The notes under the pieces are model-generated. The model did not search any database and had not been told where the DNA came from. It saw only the letters and a list, made by a program, of their open reading frames with translations. From Anaerostipes caccae L1-92 (GTDB lineage: Bacteria > Bacillota > Clostridia > Lachnospirales > Lachnospiraceae): a DNA stretch of 64,000 nt. Both the position numbers and the translations under genes were made by a program. Positions 47,903-55,306 of the stretch are shown one piece after another. The DNA lies in NCBI RefSeq assembly GCF_014467075.1, contig NZ_AP023027.1, positions 2,111,501-2,175,500 of the forward strand. The letters are read 5' to 3'. Within the stretch, counting starts at the first letter, position 1. Each line of letters begins with the position of its first letter.

Positions 47903-48862
47903 TTAAACAAGATCTACATAGTGTTTTCCGTCATCAAGATCAAAAAATACTCCGCTTTGATAGTGGATCTCATACATCTTCCACTGTCCGTCTGCCTTCC
48001 TTAACAGGTTTTTGTATTTTGCACTGTAAAAGCTCTGATGCAGCGTGTCCCTGTTCAGATTTTTGGAGCCGAGACGGTGAGGCTCGATCCGGTATCCGTA
48101 CAGCACTGCCTCATCCCCGTCTATCTGAATGTCCACAATCTTGACTGCATGCTCAAGAGCCGGTTCCTTATGGCTTGTATTTTTAAAGTTATTGATCAGA
48201 TTCCCCGCACCGCTCTCCATGACACTGCTGCCCGCATAGAAGATAATATCGTCTGTATAGGAATCGTGATGCAGCGCCCAGTCACAGTTATCCAGCCCGA
48301 AAGAATATTTGAACATGTTCTCTATGATTTTTTCTTCTTCCGTCAGTTCCTCGTCATTTTCCGGAATGACTGCCCATGGAGAGTCGTATTCGCTACTGAT
48401 CATCGGCTTATGGCCTGCATAAATTTTATAGTCTATAAACGACCAACCCTCAGCAAAGTATGTATTCCCCTTTTCCCAGTCCATGTCGTAGCGGATTTCT
48501 TTTATCTTCCACTCCCCGTCCTGATCCCTCCAGCTGACCACATACTTTCCGCCGAACTCAAAGGGAAATAAAAATGATCCGTTGTCATAACCGATCAAAG
48601 ACATGACATATGCAGACTGCTGAGCCCGGTCCCCCTCTGTCCTGACAACAAAATTTGTGATCCTCCTGCGGGAGACATTCATTTCCCTGCCTTTCCACAT
48701 GAGCGATTTTATCAGCTCATCTTTGCCCTCCGACTCTCCCACATTGGAAAAATGTCCCCTCACATCCTCCGTCACCAACTCCCCGATCTTTTCCGGCTGA
48801 AAGTTTTCCAGCGCAGTGACAAATTCCTCAAATTTTTGTTTGATGATATCCCTTTTTCTCAT
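47903..48862 (-). CDS. Tandem SnoaL/NTF2-like domain protein (copy A)
   Basis: 319 residues, two SnoaL-like domains (about 1-145 and 165-310). Shares RAQQSAYVMS, FGGKYVVSW, GEWKIKEIRYDMDW, GNTYF and RIEPHRLGSK with copy B at the other end of the operon, so both descend from one duplicated protein. It follows the first ADH gene by 11 bp. The role is inferred only from the fold: isomerisation, cyclisation or dehydration of a hydrophobic ketone-bearing compound. Strong GGGAGG before ATG. Confidence 0.75.
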   Translation of the reverse strand: MRKRDIIKQKFEEFVTALENFQPEKIGELVTEDVRGHFSNVGESEGKDELIKSLMWKGREMNVSRRRITNFVVRTEGDRAQQSAYVMSLIGYDNGSFLFPFEFGGKYVVSWRDQDGEWKIKEIRYDMDWEKGNTYFAEGWSFIDYKIYAGHKPMISSEYDSPWAVIPENDEELTEEEKIIENMFKYSFGLDNCDWALHHDSYTDDIIFYAGSSVMESGAGNLINNFKNTSHKEPALEHAVKIVDIQIDGDEAVLYGYRIEPHRLGSKNLNRDTLHQSFYSAKYKNLLRKADGQWKMYEIHYQSGVFFDLDDGKHYVDLV

Positions 48863-48873
48863 GGTATTCCTCC

Positions 48874-50025
48874 CTACAATGCTTTTTTATAAATCGCTCC
48901 CGCATCTTCTGCCGTCACTTCTTTTCCGTTGATTCTTGTGCATTTATCCAAAACTGCCATTTCAGCCAGTCTCCTTATATCCCCCGGCTCCTTCACATAA
49001 GCCGACAGCCTCGGCAATTCTAATTTTTCTCTCAATTCCAAAATCTTTTTCATCAATTCTTTTTCATCTTTCAGTCCCAGTTCTCCGGCAATCTCCCGGT
49101 ACCTGTCAGCACAGACATCCATGTTAAATTCCATGACAGAGGGCAGCAGCATTCCCACTGCAATTCCGTGGGGCACATGGTATTCGCCTCCCAGTACGTT
49201 TCCGAGTCCATGGCTTGCCCCGGAGCCATGAGAAAGTACGATGCCTCCGATCACGCTTCCCCACATGACCATTTCTCTTGCCTCTCTGCTGCCGTCTTCA
49301 TAAGCCTTATACAGATATTTATACAGACACCGGATGCCTCTGAGTGCCAGTGCGTCCATGATCATATTCGGCATTTCCATGGATTTTTTGGTGGTATAAC
49401 TTTCGATGCAGTGTGTCAGTGCATCCATGCCGGTGGAAGCCGTCGCACTCTTCGGAAGATCCTGAACCAGATTCGGATCTGCCAGCGCCACTCTGCTCAT
49501 CAGCATCGGAGATCCGATGGTTGCTTTTCTCCCCTGTGCTTCATTCGTGATCACTGCGTAGGGGCTCATCTCAGACCCGGTTCCCGATGTAGTGGGAATC
49601 TGGATCAGAGGAAGGCTTGTTTTTGTAAACTCTTTATACACCGGTTCCGCGTGATCATAATCCATCAGTTTTCCTTCATTCACCGCCATCGCCGCCGCAC
49701 ACTTGGCCACATCCATCACGCTGCCTCCGCCAAATCCTATGACGCTGTCACAGCCTTCTTCTTTCAGACAGACAACTGCCCGGTCGACAACACTCCCTCC
49801 GGGGTCCGGCGTTACCTCATCAAACACTTTTAAAGCAGCGTTTTCCTTTTCAAGCACTTCCGCCAGAGCATTGAAAAGACTGCATTTCCCTAAAAATTGG
49901 TCCGTCACAATCAGAGGATGTTTTACATTCATGAGCAAAAGTTCCTGTGCAGCTCTCTTGGCGGCCCCCCTGCCGAAAACCAGCCTGATTTGACCTAGAT
50001 TGATCTGTGTCACTTGATTGTTCAT
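48874..50025 (-). CDS. Iron-containing alcohol dehydrogenase (first gene of the PTS operon)
   Basis: 383 residues from ATG 50023-50025 (GGAGG six bases ahead). Same family as the ADH at 44701: GGGSVMDVAKCA, PTTSGTGSEMSPYA, metal ligands in GMDALTHCIESY, ASHGLGNVLG and PHGIAVGM. It is the promoter-proximal gene and so probably the most abundant product. Two such enzymes in one operon could act in opposite directions or on two positions of the same compound. Confidence 0.88.
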   Translation of the reverse strand: MNNQVTQINLGQIRLVFGRGAAKRAAQELLLMNVKHPLIVTDQFLGKCSLFNALAEVLEKENAALKVFDEVTPDPGGSVVDRAVVCLKEEGCDSVIGFGGGSVMDVAKCAAAMAVNEGKLMDYDHAEPVYKEFTKTSLPLIQIPTTSGTGSEMSPYAVITNEAQGRKATIGSPMLMSRVALADPNLVQDLPKSATASTGMDALTHCIESYTTKKSMEMPNMIMDALALRGIRCLYKYLYKAYEDGSREAREMVMWGSVIGGIVLSHGSGASHGLGNVLGGEYHVPHGIAVGMLLPSVMEFNMDVCADRYREIAGELGLKDEKELMKKILELREKLELPRLSAYVKEPGDIRRLAEMAVLDKCTRINGKEVTAEDAGAIYKKAL

Positions 50026-50065
50026 ATTACGCCTCCATTCCTTCATCATTTGTTTATTTAGTCTA

Positions 50066-50094
50066 AATATAATCTTTTATAGTTCATTTGTCAA
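50066..50094 (-). promoter_or_regulatory. Promoter of the ten-gene PTS/redox operon
   Basis: Minus strand TTGACA (50089-50094), 17-bp spacer, TATATT (50066-50071), 41 bp before the first ADH start. Confidence 0.8.
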
Positions 50095-50167
50095 TCATAA
50101 TTCGCCATATTTCATTCATTTTTTTATCATTTCAACCATTTTAATCACTATTTTTATATTTCAATCA
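50091..50167. promoter_or_regulatory. Array of TCAATCA-like heptamers, probable DeoR operator
   Basis: Direct heptamers TCAATCA (50091-50097), TCATTCA (50112-50118), TCAACCA (50132-50138), TTAATCA (50141-50147) and TCAATCA (50161-50167) fill the intergenic region, mostly 20-21 bp apart (two helical turns). The first overlaps the operon's -35 box. DeoR/GlpR-type repressors bind such repeats. The rest of the 296-bp gap 50026-50321 is AT-rich with the two promoters and no gene. Confidence 0.6.
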
Positions 50168-50196
50168 CTTTTTCGATCATTTTTCATCAAATTGAA

Positions 50197-50225
50197 TTGA
50201 CTTTTCCTGTTTTTGATATTATACT
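50197..50225 (+). promoter_or_regulatory. Promoter of the DeoR gene
   Basis: TTGACT (50197-50202), 17-bp spacer, TATACT (50220-50225) facing the DeoR gene, about 95 bp before its ATG. Confidence 0.65.
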
Positions 50226-50321
50226 TGGTTCATGAGATGTTAATTTAAGCATAACATATTCAAATCCAAACAAATATTAGTATAAAATGGCAATAATAAC
50301 AGAAGAAAATGGAGAATACAG

Positions 50322-51074
50322 ATGAAAGTAGAAAAAAGATGGGAAAAAATCGAAGAAATATTGAGCAAATCCGGCTCACTTTCGGTCCAGGAACTGGCCT
50401 CTATGCTGTCCGTCAGCGAGACCACCATAAGGAGAGACCTTGTAAAAATGGAGAGTCAGAATATGATTAAAAGACTCTGGGGCGGCGCCAGCACAGTTGC
50501 TCATGAGACCAATGAAAATGCCCACTGGCAGGATGACTATATCCTCAATTTCAAACGAGGCGTAGATACCAAGCGGGCGCTGTCAAAATATGCGGCCTCC
50601 CTGATCAAAGACAACGACTGCGTGTATCTGGATGCAGGCTCTACTACTTCCTTCATACCGGAATATATTACAAGCCACAACATTACCATCGTGACCAATG
50701 GAATCAACAACTTCCAGGTCCTGGCGGAAAAAAATATCAGGACCTATGTCCCGAACGGCTACATTAACTTTGGTTCTTCTGCGATCATGAGTTCCGAGAC
50801 AAGCGGACAGCTTGCAAATTTAAATTTTGACCTGGCCTTTCTCGGGACAAGCGGCCTCGATGAATATGCCGGATTTACAACCCGAAACGAACACGATGCC
50901 GCGCTCAAGAGGAGTGTTTTAAGCCGCTGCGGACGAAGCTATATCTTATGTGACCACTCAAAATTCGGCATGAAGCGTTTGTACACCTTTGCCGGGACAG
51001 ACAGCGTCACACTCATCACCGATCAAAAGCCGGACTTTATGGTTGAGGACATGATCCTCGTGGATACAGAATAA
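50322..51074 (+). CDS. DeoR-family repressor of the divergent PTS operon
   Basis: 250 residues, standard DeoR length. N-terminal HTH (about 1-55, LSVQELASMLSVSETTIRRDL) and a DeoR sensor domain (about 75-235) with the phosphosugar-binding signatures DAGSTT and SSETSGQ/NLNFDLAFLGTSGL, DHSKFG. Such regulators bind sugar phosphates. Divergent from the operon with a heptamer array between them, so it probably represses the operon and is relieved by a phosphorylated glycoside or its product. Ends at a bidirectional terminator. Confidence 0.9.
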   Translation: MKVEKRWEKIEEILSKSGSLSVQELASMLSVSETTIRRDLVKMESQNMIKRLWGGASTVAHETNENAHWQDDYILNFKRGVDTKRALSKYAASLIKDNDCVYLDAGSTTSFIPEYITSHNITIVTNGINNFQVLAEKNIRTYVPNGYINFGSSAIMSSETSGQLANLNFDLAFLGTSGLDEYAGFTTRNEHDAALKRSVLSRCGRSYILCDHSKFGMKRLYTFAGTDSVTLITDQKPDFMVEDMILVDTE

Positions 51075-51122
51075 AAAAGATCCTTTCAGTGCCAATAAAT
51101 TCACACTGAAAGGATCTTTTTT
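51074..51122. terminator. Bidirectional terminator
   Basis: Perfect 18-bp stem (51074-51091 with 51104-51121), framed by A and T runs. It serves the DeoR gene and overlaps the stop codon of the convergent flavin reductase gene. Confidence 0.92.
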
Positions 51123-52191
51123 ATTCTCCCATATTTCTTTTTCTGTTCAGCAGGACCCTTCCTGCACATTTTTCGGCATCGATCCCCCACTGGCATTCTT
51201 TGCAGTGCAGACATCTGCCGGTATCTCTTCCTTCTTTCGCATCGATGGCCCAGTTATAGTTGACCAGCACACCCCTGCCGATATCCGCCATATCCACACC
51301 GGTGCGCTCTAAAATGTCTTCTGCCATCCGGGCATCCGTTATGCTGTTGACCGCAAAAACAGGAACCGATACATGCTTTTTGATCTCCCCCGCGGCATGG
51401 ATCACATCTTTGTATGGAAAATCTTTTGGAGCACCAGGCTCATCTTCCCCGGAAAATCCATAGGAAATATCCAAAAAATCAATCCCGTGTTCCTCCAGAA
51501 GTTTGGCATGGCGGATACCGTCTGCAAGAGCAGGTTCAAAGGCTCCCAGCCGGATTCCCACAATAAACTCCTTCGGCACTGCCTCTTTGATCCTTTCCAG
51601 AATCTCCACTGCAAACCTCTCCGGATACTGTCCATATTCATCGGTCCTTTTGTTGACCCTGGAATTGAAAAATTCACACATCAGATAACTGTGGCACCCG
51701 TGCAGTTCCACCCCGTCATAGCCGGCCTGATAAGCTCTCACTGCAGCTTTCACAAACTGATCCTGCACCTTCTGTATCTGTTCTTTCGTCATTTCATGAC
51801 CGATTCTTTTTTCTCCGTCTTTATCCATCTCATAATCACTCGGACAAAGCAGGTACTCACCGGAGCCGTTCACCCCTGCATGATGGATCTGCAAAAATAT
51901 CGGACAGTCTTCTTCATGCACCGCATCTGCGATCTCTTTCAGCCCATTGATCTGTCCATCCTCCCAGATGCCCAGCTGATCTTTGGAAAGTTTCCCTTCC
52001 GGATCCACACAGGTAGCCTCCTGAATGATCAGGCCGGCACCGCCCCTGGCAATGGCTCTGTAATGATCAATATTTCTCTGAACTGCATAGCCGTCTTCCT
52101 CCACCCAGTTATAGCACACCATCGGCGGCACACAGATACGGTTCTTTATTTTTAAATTCTTTAACTTCATAGCTTCAAACAACTTGTTCAT
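51121..52191 (-). CDS. Old-yellow-enzyme family NADH:flavin oxidoreductase, with C-terminal Cys cluster
   Basis: 356 residues. OYE TIM barrel with PPMVCYNW, QIHHAGVNG (active-site His), ELHGCHSYLMCEFFNSRVN and GRGVLVNYNW. The C-terminus has CLHCKECQWG...C (about 330-345), as in the iron-sulfur branch, but the FAD/NAD domain of FadH-like enzymes is missing. Short relatives occur in clostridia as enone reductases of unknown substrate. It lies between the DeoR gene and the bile salt hydrolase and may belong to the same physiology. Confidence 0.85.
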   Translation of the reverse strand: MNKLFEAMKLKNLKIKNRICVPPMVCYNWVEEDGYAVQRNIDHYRAIARGGAGLIIQEATCVDPEGKLSKDQLGIWEDGQINGLKEIADAVHEEDCPIFLQIHHAGVNGSGEYLLCPSDYEMDKDGEKRIGHEMTKEQIQKVQDQFVKAAVRAYQAGYDGVELHGCHSYLMCEFFNSRVNKRTDEYGQYPERFAVEILERIKEAVPKEFIVGIRLGAFEPALADGIRHAKLLEEHGIDFLDISYGFSGEDEPGAPKDFPYKDVIHAAGEIKKHVSVPVFAVNSITDARMAEDILERTGVDMADIGRGVLVNYNWAIDAKEGRDTGRCLHCKECQWGIDAEKCAGRVLLNRKRNMGE

Positions 52192-52302
52192 GCATTCCTC
52201 CTATCTTCCCCTGTCTTATTATACATCAGACGAAAACAGGATACTACTCTTTGGTGTGAAGCATATACTAAAATTAAATGCCTGATTAAGGAGATGTTCT
52301 CC

Positions 52303-53292
52303 ATGTGTACCGCACTCACAACACAGAATTCTGCGGGCGATGTATATTTTGGCCGCACGATGGATTTTTCCTACCCCCTTGACCCTGAATTTTATATCGT
52401 ACCAAAAGGATATCAATGGAAAAATCTGCTGAATACTCACAGAATTAAAAATCAATATAGTTTTATGGGAATCGGCCAAAATCTCTCTCCGGTAACTTTA
52501 GCGGACGGTGTCAATGAAATGGGATTTGCAGCCGCTGTGCTGTATTTTCCAGGTTATGCCTTATATGATCCCCCGGCGCCTTCTGGCTCCAGGCAGATCG
52601 CAGTGGCTTCCACCGAGCTTGTGAAATTTCTTCTAAGCCAATGTGCATCCACTGGTCAGGCGGCTTCTTTGCTGCGCGCCGTCCGGATCACAGGAGTCAA
52701 AGATCCGGTCACAGAAATCATTGCTCCTCTCCACTGGATTATGGCAGACTCATCCGGAAAATGTATGGTGATCGAAACAACCTCAGAAGGTCTTAAGATC
52801 ATGGAAAATCCTATAGGTGTCTTCTCCAACAGCCCTGACTTCCCATGGCATATGGCAAACCTCCGGAATTACATGAATATGAGTCCGTCTCAGCACACAG
52901 AACAAAACTGGGGGGCTTTTCCTTTGAAACCTTTCGGGCAAGGCGCCGGCACTTTTGGACTGCCCGGTGATTTCACACCTCCGGCCAGATTTGTCAGAAC
53001 TGCTTACCTAAAGAGTCACACTCCGATACCGGACAACAGAGAGCAGGCAGTAAACACCTGCTTTCATCTGTTAGAAGGAGTCTCTATCCCAAAAGGTGCA
53101 GTGGTAACCGACAGAGGAACCTCTGACTATACCCAGTACACCGCCTGCATAAGCCTTACCGGAAAAGAATATTTCTTTAAGACATATGATAACAGCCATA
53201 TCGTCTCTGTGAAACTTCCTGAAAACTGTGGACCTGATATACGGCTGCTCGGAAAGCTATCAAAGCCTGTCCGATTCCAAGAATGGAAATAA
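52303..53292 (+). CDS. bsh: Choloylglycine hydrolase family protein, probable bile salt hydrolase
   Basis: 329 residues from ATG 52303-52305. This start is preferred over the ATG three codons earlier because the Ntn nucleophile must be Cys2 (MCTALTTQ) and because AAGGAG is then nine bases away. Other active-site residues are visible: Arg/Asp in YFGRTMDFSY, Asn in GVNEMGFAAAV, Asn in FSNSPDFPWHM and Arg in ARFVRTAY. It deconjugates glycine- or taurine-bile acids; penicillin V acylase is the alternative, but the PGDFTPPARFVR region suits BSH. No signal peptide. Confidence 0.88.
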   Translation: MCTALTTQNSAGDVYFGRTMDFSYPLDPEFYIVPKGYQWKNLLNTHRIKNQYSFMGIGQNLSPVTLADGVNEMGFAAAVLYFPGYALYDPPAPSGSRQIAVASTELVKFLLSQCASTGQAASLLRAVRITGVKDPVTEIIAPLHWIMADSSGKCMVIETTSEGLKIMENPIGVFSNSPDFPWHMANLRNYMNMSPSQHTEQNWGAFPLKPFGQGAGTFGLPGDFTPPARFVRTAYLKSHTPIPDNREQAVNTCFHLLEGVSIPKGAVVTDRGTSDYTQYTACISLTGKEYFFKTYDNSHIVSVKLPENCGPDIRLLGKLSKPVRFQEWK

Positions 53293-53304
53293 ATATATGC
53301 AGCA

Positions 53305-53347
53305 AAAGAGAGCTGTCCGCTAAAACTTTAGCAGCACAGCTCTCTTT
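53305..53347. terminator. Bidirectional terminator
   Basis: Perfect 12-bp stem AAAGAGAGCTGT (53305-53316) / ACAGCTCTCTTT (53336-53347), with an inner GCTAAA/TTTAGC pairing. It ends the bile salt hydrolase gene and overlaps the stop of the convergent GGDEF-EAL gene. Confidence 0.85.
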
Positions 53348-55284
53348 CAGTCAGCAGGTGTCCAGTGTTTTATCATAAACATCTCCAGCTGATCCTCAGG
53401 CATTGGTTTTGCATAATAGAATCCCTGGATCTGGTCAATTCCAAAATTGGCAATCAAACGGCTCTGTTCTTCAGTCTCCACTCCTTCTGCGATAACGGTC
53501 ATTCCCAGCTCCTGAAATGTACGCGACAGATTTTTCACGGTAAGCGCAGACTTTTTGTTCTCGACAGAACCCCATACCAGACTCTTGTCCAGCTTGACTG
53601 TGCCAAAGGGAATATTGATGACGGTTGCTATGTTGGAGTAGCCTGTTCCGAAGTCATCCAGGCCCATTTTGATTCCGTGCTTTTCCATCTCCACAGCAAA
53701 CTTTGATACGACCTGTGTGTTCTCCGCCAAAGTACTCTCTGTAAACTCAATCTTAATGGCAGACATGGGAGTATGGTTCCGCCGGATGATCTCCAGAACC
53801 TTCTCCATGAGATCGTTCTGTGAAAACTGGACAGCAGAAAAATTAACATGAATTGCCTGAATCGGAATCCCTCTTTCTAACAGCCTACTGATAAACCTGC
53901 AGACTTTATCCAGCATGATATAAGTTATGTCAATGATCAGTCCGGTCTCCTCCGCGATCGGAATAAACTCAGACGGGTAAATCGGACCGATCGGAGACTC
54001 CGGTATCCGCATCAGTGATTCAGCATAGCAGAATTCTCCGTCGGCTACGGAATAAATAGGCTGATAATACATCTCAAAACTGCAGTCCGCGATTTTTTCT
54101 TTCAGGATCATGATGACTTTTCGCCTTCGCTCCAGTCCATCCAGCATTTCTTTGTCGCAGTAGCAGATCTCACCGCTTTTCCCTGATTTCGCCCGAAAAA
54201 CCGCATATTCCACGGCATTGATGACCTCTTCCAGGGTTTCCCCGTCACCGGAATGCCATATGATCCCCATCACGACAGAGAGCAGAAAACGGTAATCCCC
54301 TATCTGCCATGGTTTTTCCATGCGCTGCCGGATATCCGTAATACACTTTTTGATCTCTGTTTCATCGCTGTGTGTAAACAAAAGTGCAAATTCATCTCCG
54401 CTAAAGCGGTATACATGATTCTTCGGCCCGATCTCATAGAGAAAATCACAGACATTTTTCAGAAATTCATCACCCTTCTGCTGCCCGCATGTATTATTTA
54501 CCTGACGGAAGTCCCTAAGAGAGACAACGACAAGCACAAACTGCTTCTCAGGTGACTTTTTGATCATCAGCCCCAGCATATTGAGAAGTTCTTTCCGGTT
54601 GGGCACATTGGTCAGATAATCCATCGAGATCTGTTTATTCTGCAGGTGCAGATAAATGATCAGCAGGGCACAGGTCGCCGCAGATCCGGACAGAATCACA
54701 TTCGGATACATCTGCTGAACCAAAATAACCAGTACTGCCAGAATCGGAAAGGCCGCAAGGATGTGGTATATATTTCTGTCAATCCTTTTTTTATTCAGTA
54801 CTGTGACCACAATGCTGGCAGCACAGTAAGCATAAAAGATCAAATATGTGGACACAATCCAAGGTCCCCTCACATACCCCTGCACCAGGCTGATGTCAAA
54901 CAAATTTTTCGTCAATGGATTGATCAGAACGAGCACACCATACACCAGAGCAGGCATGACTCCAAAGCCTATGACCTTCCTCAGTTCCTTCCTCTCTGTA
55001 TAGACTATAGAAACGGTATAAAGGAAATACGCGAACCCCATCAGCGGTGTCAGAACATAGTAAACCATTGTCACAGACCAGGTCATCCACATTGGAAACT
55101 CATCAAGACGATAAATCATAATCGTAGATAAGATATTTGTCAAAATAGCCCCGGCTGTAACAAGGAGGCATCCCTGAAAAATTCTGTTTTTTAATGTAGG
55201 GAGATGACTCCCTTTCCTTGAATATACCCATATAATCCCCAGCATTACAAAAGAAATAGCCTCAGCGGCAATATTCCACTTCAC
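53347..55284 (-). CDS. Seven-helix membrane GGDEF-EAL protein
   Basis: 645 residues starting at GTG (55282-55284). Seven predicted transmembrane helices about 5-215, GGDEF domain about 225-375 with SGDEF, EAL domain about 385-640 where the signature is ESLMR instead of EALxR; DDFGTGYSN and KLDKSLV follow. The SGDEF motif may keep cyclase activity; the altered EAL signature leaves phosphodiesterase activity uncertain. First of three neighbouring cyclic-di-GMP genes on the same strand. Confidence 0.88.
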   Translation of the reverse strand: MKWNIAAEAISFVMLGIIWVYSRKGSHLPTLKNRIFQGCLLVTAGAILTNILSTIMIYRLDEFPMWMTWSVTMVYYVLTPLMGFAYFLYTVSIVYTERKELRKVIGFGVMPALVYGVLVLINPLTKNLFDISLVQGYVRGPWIVSTYLIFYAYCAASIVVTVLNKKRIDRNIYHILAAFPILAVLVILVQQMYPNVILSGSAATCALLIIYLHLQNKQISMDYLTNVPNRKELLNMLGLMIKKSPEKQFVLVVVSLRDFRQVNNTCGQQKGDEFLKNVCDFLYEIGPKNHVYRFSGDEFALLFTHSDETEIKKCITDIRQRMEKPWQIGDYRFLLSVVMGIIWHSGDGETLEEVINAVEYAVFRAKSGKSGEICYCDKEMLDGLERRRKVIMILKEKIADCSFEMYYQPIYSVADGEFCYAESLMRIPESPIGPIYPSEFIPIAEETGLIIDITYIMLDKVCRFISRLLERGIPIQAIHVNFSAVQFSQNDLMEKVLEIIRRNHTPMSAIKIEFTESTLAENTQVVSKFAVEMEKHGIKMGLDDFGTGYSNIATVINIPFGTVKLDKSLVWGSVENKKSALTVKNLSRTFQELGMTVIAEGVETEEQSRLIANFGIDQIQGFYYAKPMPEDQLEMFMIKHWTPAD

Positions 55285-55306
55285 TGTTCTTCACCTGCCA
55301 ATCCCC

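Noticed and set aside
52294..52302. Earlier ATG for the bile salt hydrolase
   Set aside because: It sits directly against the AAGGAG site and would place three residues before the Ntn nucleophile Cys, which must follow the initiator Met.
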